Below, in pieces: positions 27,497 to 37,806 of a stretch of 64,000 nucleotides of DNA (position 1 is its first letter; each line of letters starts with the position of its first letter). The stretch is from Methanosarcina horonobensis HB-1 = JCM 15518. Lineage in GTDB: Archaea; Halobacteriota; Methanosarcinia; Methanosarcinales; Methanosarcinaceae. The notes under the pieces are model-generated. The model was not told the origin of the DNA. It saw only the letters and a list, made by a program, of their open reading frames with translations, and searched no databases. The position numbers and the translations under genes were made by a program. Where the stretch lies: positions 4,381,036-4,445,035 of the forward strand of contig NZ_CP009516.1 in NCBI RefSeq assembly GCF_000970285.1. The letters are read 5' to 3'.

Positions 27497-29536
27497 TTAC
27501 TTTCCTTCGTTGTTGAACCGAATAGTGAACTCAGTTCCCTGATCCCTGTTAAGTTCAATACAGCCGTCTATCTGTTCAACAAGAATAGTTATAAGCTGAA
27601 GTCCGAGAGAATCAGTGGTCTGGAAATCCATTTCTTCAGGGATTCCTTTTCCGTTATCTGCAACGATCAGTATATAATGGAACCTATTATTCTCCAGACA
27701 GTCCGGGTCCGAACCTGAAATTTCATCCTTTGGGGCAGGATTTTCTCCATTCATTTCTCCGTTTCTCAGGCTTATGCGGATTTCTCCGTCACTTTTACCT
27801 GAAAAAGCATGTTTCAGGGAGTTTGAAACCATTTCATTGACAATAATTCCGAGGGGGATTGCAGTATCCATGCCAAGCCAGACATCTTCAAGCTCAAGTT
27901 TAAGGTTTATTCCATCTTTACCTACACGGTAGGAACTGAAAAGATCTGCAGTCAGTTTCTGCAGATAATCTGCGAAATCAAGGGTATCAAGGCTTTTTCC
28001 TCCGTGAAGTTCTTCATGGATCATTGCTATGGATGTTACACGGTTCTGGCTTTCCCTGAAAGCTTCAATCACTTCTTTGTCTTCGAATTTTTCCGCCTGC
28101 AGGCTGAGCAGGGATGAGATAACCTGAAGGTTATTCTTTATCCTGTGATGAACCTCTTTTACCCGAATCCGGTCTATTTTCTCGAGAGCTTCTTCAGCCA
28201 TTTTACGTTCAGTGATATCATAAACCAGGCCCTGGAAATTTCCTGAATCTCCAGACCTATCCTGAATCTTCCGGGTAATTTCCCTGACCCATTTTATCTC
28301 TCCGTTTTTTTTGCGGATTCGAAATTCATTCTCAACTACAAATTTAGGATTTGATTTTAATTTCCGCTGGTTTTCAAGAATTGAAAGCTGATCTTCAGGT
28401 ACGATTATTTCCAGAAAATTCATTTTTCCGGACAGAAGCTCTTCCTTTCCGTATCCTGTCATTTCTTCTACAGGCCCCTGTATGAATACCGGTAAGAAAT
28501 TCTCGTCAAGCTGGAACCCGATCCCTGGAAAATGCTGTGAAAACGAATGGTAACCTTCCTGATCTTTATCCTCAGAAGGGCTTTTGTTTTTCTGCTCAGA
28601 ATCCCTGTTTACTCCAATCATCCTGCATATGTGGTTATACTCGTCCCCGAGGAAAATTGCTTTTTGCCTGAAGTCTTCTTCCCTGTGTTTTAGTTCCCTG
28701 AAAAGCAGACTGCAAGGCTCTTCAAATCCGAGGTATACAACAGCTTCGTATATCAGGTAAAAAGACAGTAATTTAAAATAGTGGCCTATGAGGTTTGGAA
28801 ATTCATCTACATGAGCATACAGGGCAAAAGAAAGTTCTCCGAAGATCGTAAGGATTATAGAAGCTGCAAGCAGTCTGAAAACTTTATCTTCAAATCGGTC
28901 CCGATTTATATACAGAAGAAACAGGGAGCAGAGAAGTATGAAGGAGATTAAGTATTCGCTCAGGATTTTGAAAAGAGTAAGCCCCGAACCCTCAATATAA
29001 ACAACCGGAAAATTCTTGAAAACAAAGATTGAGAGCAGGCAGGAAATAGTGATCACTGAATATACGAGAAATACTTTCCAGGCAAATGCAGAGTCCTCAA
29101 GAGATTCTCTGTACCTGTTTTCAGCCTCTTTCATTCCGGGTCCTCTGTTGCTTATCAGGAACAGCGGGGCAATTAAGAAGGAAATGGCTTCTAGGTATCT
29201 TGCAACTAACCAGAGCCGGATAGTAAGATTAATTCCAGGAACCCTGAAAACTTCCATTCCTCTGAATGTAAGGGCATGCAGAAAGTCAATGCTGCCGATG
29301 AAAAAAAAAGCGACCCCTATGAGTATAAGGTATCTGTTTTCCAGACGAGCTCTTGATTTCCATACTATCAAAAATATTACGTATGCAACGTAGACACTGA
29401 ACAATTCTACCAGAGTATGGAAGAGAAGGTAATTACCAAGGCTGATTAAGTAGAGCAGACCTGTTATTGCTATCCAGACCGCTGCCTCATAAAAACTTAC
29501 TTTAAATGTATTTCCGTTAATGTATGATATATACAA
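27497..29536 (-). CDS. MASE3-PAS-HisKA_2 sensor histidine kinase
   Basis: The open frame reaches 29734. The start is probably TTG 29536, because the protein then begins about 14 residues before the first helix, as in the paralogue at 30054. The 679 residues comprise a seven-helix MASE3 membrane sensor (about 12-235), a linker, a PAS domain (about 325-440, ending GLVYDITERK), a HisKA_2 dimerisation helix with the phospho-acceptor His in VKEVHHRIKNNLQVISSL (about 468), and an HATPase_c domain (N-box NEMVSNSLKHAF, G1 VADNGKGIP, G2 SLGLQLI). The ligand is unknown. No response regulator is adjacent. Confidence 0.9.
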   Translation of the reverse strand: MYISYINGNTFKVSFYEAAVWIAITGLLYLISLGNYLLFHTLVELFSVYVAYVIFLIVWKSRARLENRYLILIGVAFFFIGSIDFLHALTFRGMEVFRVPGINLTIRLWLVARYLEAISFLIAPLFLISNRGPGMKEAENRYRESLEDSAFAWKVFLVYSVITISCLLSIFVFKNFPVVYIEGSGLTLFKILSEYLISFILLCSLFLLYINRDRFEDKVFRLLAASIILTIFGELSFALYAHVDEFPNLIGHYFKLLSFYLIYEAVVYLGFEEPCSLLFRELKHREEDFRQKAIFLGDEYNHICRMIGVNRDSEQKNKSPSEDKDQEGYHSFSQHFPGIGFQLDENFLPVFIQGPVEEMTGYGKEELLSGKMNFLEIIVPEDQLSILENQRKLKSNPKFVVENEFRIRKKNGEIKWVREITRKIQDRSGDSGNFQGLVYDITERKMAEEALEKIDRIRVKEVHHRIKNNLQVISSLLSLQAEKFEDKEVIEAFRESQNRVTSIAMIHEELHGGKSLDTLDFADYLQKLTADLFSSYRVGKDGINLKLELEDVWLGMDTAIPLGIIVNEMVSNSLKHAFSGKSDGEIRISLRNGEMNGENPAPKDEISGSDPDCLENNRFHYILIVADNGKGIPEEMDFQTTDSLGLQLITILVEQIDGCIELNRDQGTEFTIRFNNEGK

Positions 29537-30053
29537 TTGCCCCCCGTAAAATGTACTTTCTGGAAGTGTTGATTGCTTTATATAAAACTGCATTGAATTG
29601 TACCTGTGAAGTACCGGAGGGTTGTAAAGCCCTGATTTTTCGCATTGCGGTACAAAATTGGAAGAGAAAAGAATAATAACAGCAGAGCAAGAAGAAGCCC
29701 GGAGACTCTGTGTCCCTTCTACCGGATTCCCCAATACAGCAGTCCCGAAGATATACTCTCCTAAATATACTGGTCCAGAGCAGGATCAGTGATCTCCAGG
29801 CAGTTCTTTACTTATTTCATACCCTCTAACTTCCTAACTTCACGAATATAATATTATATCATTGGCTATTTTAAATTAATTACTTAAAAGATTCTTTCCA
29901 ATTAAAAAATAGTTTCACATAAAAAATTTCAAAATAAGCATAAAATTAAGTATGAATTTACGTCCTGCTGAAAGTAATTGAGTATTTCCTGCCCATTCAG
30001 ATTTCCGTTCAGGTTTCTTCATTTTAAACTCCATTTTTTCTACATTTTAAGCC
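29537..30053. other. Spacer between two sensor kinases
   Basis: About 500 bases. The first 200 are an open extension of the kinase frame with poor coding character. The rest is AT-rich, and I see no gene, RNA or repeat in it. Confidence 0.4.
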
Positions 30054-32072
30054 TCATTTATTCTCGGGATTGTTAAACCAGATAGTGAACTCCGTTCCAT
30101 TATCTCTTTTAAGTTCAACATAACCGTCTATCTGTTCAACAAGGATATTTATGAGCTGAAGACCAAGGGATTCAGGGTTCCGGAAGTCCAGTTCTTCAGG
30201 AAAACCTATTCCGTCATCCGCTACTGTAAGTATGTAATGGAAATCTTTTCCATCCTGAAAGCTGCAACCTTTGCCTGGACTGTCCGGTTCTGGAGTATAG
30301 TCTTCAGTCGGATGCAAACTGATTCGGATTTCACCTTTTCTGCCTGAAGGGAAAGCATGCTTAAGAGAATTTGAGACGAGCTCATTAACAATAATTCCAA
30401 GAGGGACTGCAGTGTCCATTCCAAGATAAACCTGTTCAATATCCAGATTGAGGTTGACACTTTCGGTTTCCACGAGATATGAACTGAACAGATCAAGGAT
30501 TAGTTTTCGAAGGTAGACCGAAAAATCAATCGTATCCATACCTTTGCCTTCATAGAGTTCTTCGTGGATTAAAGCCATTGAAACAACGCGGTTCTGGCTT
30601 TCCCTGAAGGCTTCAAGTGTTCTTTCGTCACTGAACTTTTCAGCCTCAAGACTCAGGAGAGAAGAGATAACCTGTAAATTATTTTTTATGCGGTGATGAA
30701 TTTCCTTTATCCGGGCTTCCTGTATTTTCGTCAGAGTCTCTTCTGCAGTTTTACGCCTGGTAATATCACGAATAAGGCTCTGAGTCTGGCCTGCTGTTCC
30801 AGAATGCTCTGGAAGTTTCTGGAGAATTTCTCTTATCCATTTAGTTTCTCCATTTTTTCTGCGTATTCTATATTCAATTTCTCTGGAGAGATCCGGATTA
30901 GATACTGCTGTTTTTATATTGTCAAAGAATAGGGGCAGGTCTTCAGGGAGAATTATTTCCGTCCATTTAACCCTGCGGGAAAGAAAATCTTCTTTACTGT
31001 ATCCTGTGATCTCTTCAACAGACCCGTCCATAAGTATGGGTTCAAAACTCTGGTTAAGCCGAAAAACAAGGAGTCCCTCTATGTTTTGTACAAATGAATG
31101 GTAATCTATCTCATCTATCGGGACCTCTTCCACAGATGATTTGATTTCAAAATTGTTTTCCTTTAAACCAAGTAGTCTGTAAAGATGACCCTGATCATCC
31201 TTGAGAAAAATTGTTTCCTGCCTCAAAGCCTCTTCCCTGTGCTTAAGTTCCCTGAAAAGAAGGCTGAAAGGATCTTCAAACCCTGTTTCAACTATTGCTT
31301 TATAGATCAGGTAGAAAGATAGAACTTTGAAGTAGTGACCTATCAGATTAAAAAATCCACTTACACCTTCAGAGGCCCATAAGCTCAACTCCCCCAGGAC
31401 TGTCAGAATAATAGATGCTGCAAGCAGTTTAAAAACATTGTTTTCAAATCTGTCTTTGTTTACATAGAGAGCTATCAGTGAACAAAAAAGAATAAGAGAG
31501 ATGATATATTCACTTATCGTCTTAAAAGGAGTGAATCCAGAGCTTTCAATATAGGCGACAGGGAAATTTCTGAAAACAAGAATAGAGGACAGGCAAATAA
31601 GAGTGATTCCTGCGTACGCCAGAAAAATTTCTCGGGCAAACCTGGCTCTCTCGGTATGTATATTACTCTTTATCAGAAATTTCATACTTATGTCTGTTAA
31701 AAGCAACGAGGCTAGCAGAAAAGATATACTCTCCATATACCTTGCCACAATCCAGAACTGAGCGTGTATGTTTGAATTAAACTCAGGAAATACACCCATT
31801 CCTTCGTAAGAAAGTGTATATAATAGGTCAAGACCCCCGATAAAAAAATAAGCTATTCCCAGAAGCAGAAGATACTGGTTTTCCAGGCAGTCTCTTGATT
31901 TCCATACAACAAGGAATATCACGTAGGCGACATACACACTGAAAAGCTCTACCAGAATCTTGAAGAGCAGGTAGTTGTTAAGGCTGATAATATAGAGTAC
32001 ACTGAGTATGGCTACCCATAGTACCACTTCATAGAGCTCGGCTAATGCCCTCTTCCCTTCAAAATTTGCCAT
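30054..32072 (-). CDS. MASE3-PAS-HisKA_2 sensor histidine kinase (paralogue)
   Basis: 672 residues, collinear with the kinase at 27497 and clearly a tandem duplicate. It has a MASE3 seven-helix sensor (about 12-235), a PAS domain (about 325-440), the His motif ARIKEIHHRIKNNLQVISSL, and an HATPase_c domain with NELVSNSLKHAFPSG and VADDGIGFPEELDF. The sensor parts differ more than the kinase parts. The two may share a phosphorelay while sensing different cues; this is inference. ATG 32072 follows AGGGGCGT. Confidence 0.92.
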   Translation of the reverse strand: MANFEGKRALAELYEVVLWVAILSVLYIISLNNYLLFKILVELFSVYVAYVIFLVVWKSRDCLENQYLLLLGIAYFFIGGLDLLYTLSYEGMGVFPEFNSNIHAQFWIVARYMESISFLLASLLLTDISMKFLIKSNIHTERARFAREIFLAYAGITLICLSSILVFRNFPVAYIESSGFTPFKTISEYIISLILFCSLIALYVNKDRFENNVFKLLAASIILTVLGELSLWASEGVSGFFNLIGHYFKVLSFYLIYKAIVETGFEDPFSLLFRELKHREEALRQETIFLKDDQGHLYRLLGLKENNFEIKSSVEEVPIDEIDYHSFVQNIEGLLVFRLNQSFEPILMDGSVEEITGYSKEDFLSRRVKWTEIILPEDLPLFFDNIKTAVSNPDLSREIEYRIRRKNGETKWIREILQKLPEHSGTAGQTQSLIRDITRRKTAEETLTKIQEARIKEIHHRIKNNLQVISSLLSLEAEKFSDERTLEAFRESQNRVVSMALIHEELYEGKGMDTIDFSVYLRKLILDLFSSYLVETESVNLNLDIEQVYLGMDTAVPLGIIVNELVSNSLKHAFPSGRKGEIRISLHPTEDYTPEPDSPGKGCSFQDGKDFHYILTVADDGIGFPEELDFRNPESLGLQLINILVEQIDGYVELKRDNGTEFTIWFNNPENK

Positions 32073-32272
32073 ACGCCCCTGCTCCTGCTGCGTCTATACA
32101 GTAAGAATAGGTCACCCAGTATAAGAATTATATCAAATTTTTCTTTAGATTAATATCTACGGGAGATTTAAGTAATTTTATAATAATCTATACATTTAAG
32201 AGTTTGAAGAATACTATAGATTAACGAAGCCTATTATAAGAATTAATCCGATTCAATATGGGGTTGAAGGGA

Positions 32273-32929
32273 ATGATGGCAATTTTTAGAGATCGAGTAG
32301 ATGCAGGAAAAAGGTTGGCAAAAGAACTTTCAAAATACTCAAACCGTCCAGACGTACTGATACTGGCACTTCCGCGGGGAGGAGTCCCGGTAGCTTTTGA
32401 AGTTGCAAAAGAACTGAATGTAAAAATGGATGTATTCATAGTACGGAAACTCGGAGTTCCTGGCAACGAAGAACTGGCAATGGGAGCAATCGCATCTGAT
32501 GACATTCGTGTCCTGAATGAAGATATCGTAAGGTCCTATCAGATACCGGACAGGGTAATTGCTACAGTGGCTGCAAACGAACTAAGGGAACTTGAACGCC
32601 GTGAGCGCAAATATCGTGGAGACCATCCAAAACCGGACATAAGCGGTAAGATCGTAATCCTGATAGACGACGGGCTTGCAACCGGAGCAACAATGCATGC
32701 AGCAGTTGAAGCCATTAAAACTAAACATCCGGCTAAACTGATCGTTGCAGTTCCCACGGCTTCCCCGGATATGTGCGAGTTCTTCAAAGACATAGTGGAT
32801 GAAATGATCTGTGCTACCACGCCTGAGCCATTTTATGCAGTAGGAGCCTGGTATGGAGATTTCAGCCAGACCACGGATGAAGAAGTCTGCGAAATACTGA
32901 ACAAGGCAAAGAATCTTCCATCAGAGTAG
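32273..32929 (+). CDS. Phosphoribosyltransferase family protein
   Basis: About 218 residues starting MMAIFRDRVDAGKRLA; an ATG at 32258 is possible but leaves no Shine-Dalgarno sequence. The PRPP-binding loop is VILIDDGLATGATM near residue 122, preceded by the LALPRGGVPVAFEVA loop. This type is usually found next to, or fused with, a dienelactone-hydrolase-like protein, as here with the gene at 33063. The substrate is unknown. Confidence 0.9.
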   Translation: MMAIFRDRVDAGKRLAKELSKYSNRPDVLILALPRGGVPVAFEVAKELNVKMDVFIVRKLGVPGNEELAMGAIASDDIRVLNEDIVRSYQIPDRVIATVAANELRELERRERKYRGDHPKPDISGKIVILIDDGLATGATMHAAVEAIKTKHPAKLIVAVPTASPDMCEFFKDIVDEMICATTPEPFYAVGAWYGDFSQTTDEEVCEILNKAKNLPSE

Positions 32930-33062
32930 GTTCGCGTAGACATGAAAACCGGCTTACTGCAAGGTCACAGGCAGAACTGCTATTCATAGTTAATTCAGAC
33001 GTAAGTTTGCTATTTATGCATCTTATACCGTAACTTCTAAAGTAAGTTTTTTGGGGGATAAT

Positions 33063-33740
33063 ATGGAAGAATCATTAAGAATGGGAAGAGAGAGTATAGA
33101 AGTCCAGATTCCGATTGACTCGATCTATCTTGAAGGAAACCTGGATATTCCTGGAGGAGCCAGCGGAATTGTCGTATTCGTGCATGGAAGTGGAAGTAGC
33201 CGCCACAGTCCGCGTAACCAGTACGTCGCAAAGGAAATGCAGAGAAAAGGTCTTGGAACTCTTTTATTTGACCTTCTAACAGTCGAAGAAGAGAGAGTAG
33301 ACATGGTGACGCGCCATCTACGTTTTGATATTGACCTGCTTTCAAAACGTCTCATCGATGTCACTGGGTGGCTTTTAAACAGACAGGACACTAAAGACCT
33401 GAATATAGGTTATTTTGGTGCCAGTACAGGGGCTGCAGCCGCACTCATAGCTGCAAAAGAGCATGCAGATACTGTAAAAGCTGTTGTTTCGAGAGGAGGA
33501 AGACCGGACCTTGCCGAAAGTGCTCTGATGTATGTAAAGGCACCGACATTGCTTATCGTAGGCGGGGAAGACACTCAGGTAATAGACCTCAACCAATGGG
33601 CTTTAGACAGGATGGTCATACCGGAAAAGGAACTCAAGATTGTTCCGGGCGCTACCCATCTTTTTGAAGAGCCTGGAACATTAGAAGAAGTTTCCAGATT
33701 AGCCGGGGAGTGGTTTAAAAGATATCTTTCGGAAGAGTAA
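33063..33740 (+). CDS. Alpha/beta hydrolase, dienelactone-hydrolase-like
   Basis: ATG 33063 follows GGGGG at 5 nt, so the upstream TTG 33051 is not the start. The 225 residues have the oxyanion region VVFVHGSGSSRHSPRN, the nucleophile elbow GYFGASTGAAAAL with Ser near residue 122, the acid in GGEDTQV and the base in GATHLFEEPG. The gene lies 133 bases after the phosphoribosyltransferase, its usual partner. The substrate of this pair is not known. Confidence 0.88.
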   Translation: MEESLRMGRESIEVQIPIDSIYLEGNLDIPGGASGIVVFVHGSGSSRHSPRNQYVAKEMQRKGLGTLLFDLLTVEEERVDMVTRHLRFDIDLLSKRLIDVTGWLLNRQDTKDLNIGYFGASTGAAAALIAAKEHADTVKAVVSRGGRPDLAESALMYVKAPTLLIVGGEDTQVIDLNQWALDRMVIPEKELKIVPGATHLFEEPGTLEEVSRLAGEWFKRYLSEE

Positions 33741-33935
33741 GAAAATTACTACTCAGAATTATACATCTGAGAATTAGCAGAAGAGAGCATCTAACAATAT
33801 AAATAGTTCATGAACTTCTGAAAGAGAACCTTTATATCTGTTAATCACTTACGTAGGTTTTCCTATCTAACGTATATAATAGGAGTATCAATTCTAAATT
33901 TATTTTTAATTAAATCGCGGCTTTTCTGAGAAATT

Positions 33936-34928
33936 ATGAGAGGAACTGATAGTGCGGATGATAAAATTCTCTCTCGCTCCAAGGAGACTGAAGATACACG
34001 ATATTCCCAGGCAATTCACGTGACAAAGGCCGGGATGGCTTCAAACATTTTGCTGACATGTTTGAAGTTTTTTGCAGGGATAATGGGCAATAGTTCGGCA
34101 ATGATTGCTGATGCCGCTCATTCCACATCGGACTTCATGACTGATATCGCAGTAATAGCAGGCTTGAAAGTTGCAAGAAAACCCGGAGACAGCACGCATA
34201 ATTACGGGCATGGGAAAGTCGAGACTCTATCTGCTGCGTTAATAGGACTGGTACTAATTATTGTGGCTTTCGGAATATTCTGGGGCGGACTCCAGAAGGT
34301 TATTGCTTTTTTCCAGGGAGAAGTACTGCCAGTTCCCGGCAGAATCGCTCTTGTTGCAGCAGTCCTTTCAATTGTGATAAAAGAATGGCTGTACCGTTAT
34401 ACAATGATATATGCACGGAAACTCAGGAGTGATGCCCTTACTGCAAACGCCTGGCACCATCGGTCTGATGCTTTCTCTTCCATAGGGACAATGATAGGAA
34501 TCGGGAGCGCAATCCTTCTTGGAGGCAGGTGGGTAGTACTTGATCCTGTAGCTGCAATTATATTGAGTTTCTTCATTTTCAAAGTGGCATTCGATATTTC
34601 ATACAAAAACCTTAACGAATTACTGGAAGCGTCACTCGATTCGGCAACCTATAAAAACATTGAAGAGACCCTGATGTCCATAGATGGCGTTCTCGGTTTC
34701 CATGAATTAAAGACCCGTAAAATAGGTAATGCAATGGCTGCAGATGTACACATCGAGGTAGACAGAAACCTGAACATCGTAGATGCACACGAAATTTCAG
34801 TGCAGGTTGAAGACAGGTTAAAGGAAGTCTGTGGCAAAAACGGTTACTTTTCAATTCATGTAGAACCCTGTTCTGACCCTGAATATTCGGAATACGAAGG
34901 GAAAAACAAAAAACAGGAACTCTCCTGA
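33936..34928 (+). CDS. Cation diffusion facilitator metal exporter
   Basis: 330 residues with six membrane helices and a C-terminal cytoplasmic domain. Metal-site residues lie in helix 2 (ADAAHSTSDFMTD) and helix 5 (NAWHHRSDAFSS), the HD...HD arrangement of zinc-type CDF proteins. The C-terminal domain (SIDGVLGFHELKTRKIGNAMAADVHIEVD) is the usual ferredoxin-like sensor. It exports divalent metals such as zinc, iron or manganese in exchange for protons. The gene is monocistronic. Confidence 0.93.
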   Translation: MRGTDSADDKILSRSKETEDTRYSQAIHVTKAGMASNILLTCLKFFAGIMGNSSAMIADAAHSTSDFMTDIAVIAGLKVARKPGDSTHNYGHGKVETLSAALIGLVLIIVAFGIFWGGLQKVIAFFQGEVLPVPGRIALVAAVLSIVIKEWLYRYTMIYARKLRSDALTANAWHHRSDAFSSIGTMIGIGSAILLGGRWVVLDPVAAIILSFFIFKVAFDISYKNLNELLEASLDSATYKNIEETLMSIDGVLGFHELKTRKIGNAMAADVHIEVDRNLNIVDAHEISVQVEDRLKEVCGKNGYFSIHVEPCSDPEYSEYEGKNKKQELS

Positions 34929-34974
34929 AACAGGATGTTCCTTTTAAACTATATGTTACCTTATTATAAGCCAC

Positions 34975-35160
34975 CCTCAACTTTCTTTTTATTGTTTTAA
35001 AAAGAGAACATATAACCTGCAAATAATTCTTGATTTTGTGATGGATTTCTTTTATACGGGCTTCCTCAGTTTTTTGAAGAGCCTCCTCTGCCTTTTTACG
35101 TTCGGAAATATCATGAACAAATTTCTGAAACTGCCAGGAAGTTCTTGATTCTTCCGAAAA
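34975..35160 (-). pseudogene. Remnant of a PAS/HisKA_2 sensor kinase
   Basis: On the minus strand the segment reads ELPGSF, then in another frame FVHDISERKKAEEALQKTEE, ARIKEIHHKIKNYLQVI. This is the end of a PAS domain joined to the phospho-acceptor helix, as in the three intact kinases nearby. There is no HATPase domain, and the stretch breaks off at LFKTIKRK. It is a dead piece of a fourth paralogue. Confidence 0.75.
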
Positions 35161-35394
35161 ATCTTCTCAACAGCTCTACTTATAAAAAGTATATATAAAA
35201 ATTGATCCTGTTTGTTTATCAAATCGGCAACCTATAAGGCCCTTGATATTTTGTAGCAGTGAAAAGTAGGCTCTTTCAGGCAAAGTCAAAAATTCTAAAG
35301 CCAGACAACAAATATAAGTTTATAAAAGTGCTTTGTTTTCCAAAAAAGTTAGAGTTTTAGGCAACTGTAGATTAAATGTGACAGACAGCAAAAA

Positions 35395-37806
35395 TCAGAA
35401 ATCTTCTCCTTTATTGATTCGTATTATGAATTCCGTTCCATTATCCTTCTTAAGTTCAAGATCTCCATCCAGCTGGTTTACCAGAGTACTTACCAGTTGA
35501 AGACCAAGTGTATCAGGATTTTCGACATCGACACTTTCTGAAATACCTATTCCGTTATCGGAAACAGCAACATAAATACCTTGAGATTCAAATGCTTTGT
35601 TTTTAAATCCTTTATCTTTAGCTCTATCAAACATGATTTCGTTTTTTACCGTTTTATTTAGCCTCATACGAATTTCCCCTTTCCTCTGTCCGGGAAATGC
35701 GTGTTTTAAGGAATTGGAAACAAGTTCATTGATAATGATTCCCAGGGGAATTGCGGTGTCCACATTAAGAAAAACATCTTCCTGCAGATCTGTTTTCAGG
35801 TCTACGCCTGGGTGATCAAGCCTGTAAGTCTGAAAAAGGTTTTCACTCAGTTTCTGAATGTATGCTGCAAAATTCAGGGTCTCTGCGCCCTTTTCCTGAT
35901 AAAGTTCTTCATGGATAAGAGCCATGGATATAATTCGGTTCTGGCTCTCCCTGAAAGCTTCTCTAACCTTCTCATCTTCGAAATTTTCAGCCTGGAGACT
36001 GAGCAGGGATGAGATGACCTGCAAATTGTTTTTGATCCTGTGGTGGATTTCTTTGATGCGGGCTTCTTTCATCTCAGCAAGGGCTTCTTCAGCTTCTTTT
36101 TTTTCGGTAATGTCATAAACCGCTCCCTGGTATTTATCTGGCTTTCCATCTTTTCCGGGAATCTTCTGATATAATTCATTTACCCATACTGATTTTCCGC
36201 TTTTGTGTATTATTCTGTACTCAAACTCAGTATCGTGAGCACGAGGAGAATTTTTAATCCACATTACCTGTTTAAGTACGGCAGGCAGGTCTTCGGGATG
36301 AACTATATCCATCCACCAGACTCGTGTGGACATGAAATCCTCTTCGCTGTATCCGGTTAGTTCTTCAACAGCCCCGTGAGTGAATTCAGGAATAAGGTTT
36401 TCATCAAGCTGGAACGCAATTCCTTTGAAGTTCTGTGTAAATGAACGATATTTTTCCTCACTTATCTCCAGCCTTTCCTGGGCAAGCTTTCTTTCAGTAA
36501 TGTCTTTTATTACTCCAAGGAGTTTGTAAGGCTTGCCGGTTTCGTCCAGAAGGCAGACTCCATTATCCTCAGCACAAAAATAAGTTCCGTCTTTTTTCCT
36601 GAACCTGAACTCTATCCTGTACTTTCCTCCCCGCTTCCAGGCTCTTTCAAGCTCTTCAGTCGTGTGCTTCAGATCTTCAGGATGAATATATCCTATCCAG
36701 ACATTTTTAGGAGTTTCGTAGAAATTCTGAGGAAGATAGCCAGTAACTTTTTCGACCGCACCTTGAAGGTAGCCCCTGTTACTTCTAAAATCGTAATCAT
36801 ATACTATCTGTTCTGTCTGTTCCATAACAATTCGGTACTTCTCTTCATTTTTTTCTAATTGATTGCGGACAAGTTTTTGTTCCGTAATATCCTTCACCAC
36901 TCCAAGAACCCTATGAGATACTCCATCATGGTTTAGTAGATAAGTTCCCGTATCTTCAACGTCAATGTAAGCTCCGTCCTTTCTTTTGAGCCTGTACTCA
37001 ACACGATCTCTTCCACCTGTTCTTCTGGCCTGCATGAATTTTTCTAGCACGTATTTCCTATCATCAGGATGAATATGCCTGACCCAGTCATCCAGGTCAA
37101 ACTTCTTTACTTCGCCTATACCATACCCGAAAACCTCTTCAACAGCCCCTGCCAGAGAAAGTTTATTATTGTCAAGATCGTTATCGTATACGAGCTGCCC
37201 TGTCTGTTCGGTAACGATTCTATATCGCTCCTCATTCTCCTCAAGAGCTTTTTCTGACATTCTAAGCTCAGTAATATCCTGGAGGACCGTAACAAGCCCC
37301 ATGACTTCTCCATTTTCATCCCTAAAGGTCGACCTGTTCACAAGAAATATTCCGCTGGTGCCATCCGCAAATGTCACTTCCTGCTCGTGAGTTTTGTTCC
37401 CTCCGGATTTCAGAATATGTTTATCCAGTTTATCCCACTCTTTACAAATATCAGTAAAACACTTTCCGCTTACCATAGACCTTTCAGGAAATGTCTCTAC
37501 AAATATTGTACAGACTTCAGGTAAAGTGTGCCCAATGACTTTTTCCTCAGGAAGACCGAAGAGACGCCTGGAGAAACTTTCATTGATTCCAAGATATACC
37601 CCGTTTTTATCTTTATAAGAAATCGGATTAACCATTGTGTTAATCATACTTTTAAGAAACTGAGAGTCGACCTGAGCTACCGGTTCTTCTTTTGGTCCTT
37701 TGTTGACATTTGCGGGAACCGAACTGCAGAATACGTCACTTGTAACCTGTAATTTTTTGATTCCCCTGCCTACCAATCCATGAGACTGCTGCTGGTTATT
37801 TGTCAT
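35395..37806 (-). CDS. Soluble multi-PAS HisKA_2 sensor histidine kinase
   Basis: ATG 37806 follows GGGAGAAGGG at 8 nt, which I prefer over the ATG 45 bases upstream. The 803 residues contain four PAS domains in tandem (about 45-175, 185-310, 315-435 and 440-560). A HisKA_2 helix follows with ARIKEIHHRIKNNLQVISSL, then an HATPase_c domain (NELVSNSLKHAFPGQ, VSDNGIGISE, GLQLVSTLVNQLDG). No membrane segment is present, so it senses a cytoplasmic signal. Its kinase part is closely related to the two MASE3 kinases upstream. Confidence 0.93.
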   Translation of the reverse strand: MTNNQQQSHGLVGRGIKKLQVTSDVFCSSVPANVNKGPKEEPVAQVDSQFLKSMINTMVNPISYKDKNGVYLGINESFSRRLFGLPEEKVIGHTLPEVCTIFVETFPERSMVSGKCFTDICKEWDKLDKHILKSGGNKTHEQEVTFADGTSGIFLVNRSTFRDENGEVMGLVTVLQDITELRMSEKALEENEERYRIVTEQTGQLVYDNDLDNNKLSLAGAVEEVFGYGIGEVKKFDLDDWVRHIHPDDRKYVLEKFMQARRTGGRDRVEYRLKRKDGAYIDVEDTGTYLLNHDGVSHRVLGVVKDITEQKLVRNQLEKNEEKYRIVMEQTEQIVYDYDFRSNRGYLQGAVEKVTGYLPQNFYETPKNVWIGYIHPEDLKHTTEELERAWKRGGKYRIEFRFRKKDGTYFCAEDNGVCLLDETGKPYKLLGVIKDITERKLAQERLEISEEKYRSFTQNFKGIAFQLDENLIPEFTHGAVEELTGYSEEDFMSTRVWWMDIVHPEDLPAVLKQVMWIKNSPRAHDTEFEYRIIHKSGKSVWVNELYQKIPGKDGKPDKYQGAVYDITEKKEAEEALAEMKEARIKEIHHRIKNNLQVISSLLSLQAENFEDEKVREAFRESQNRIISMALIHEELYQEKGAETLNFAAYIQKLSENLFQTYRLDHPGVDLKTDLQEDVFLNVDTAIPLGIIINELVSNSLKHAFPGQRKGEIRMRLNKTVKNEIMFDRAKDKGFKNKAFESQGIYVAVSDNGIGISESVDVENPDTLGLQLVSTLVNQLDGDLELKKDNGTEFIIRINKGEDF

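Noticed and set aside
35220-35240. Short match (TCGGCAACCTATAA) between the CDF gene and the spacer before the multi-PAS kinase
   Set aside because: Only 14 bases with no similarity on either side, so chance is likely.
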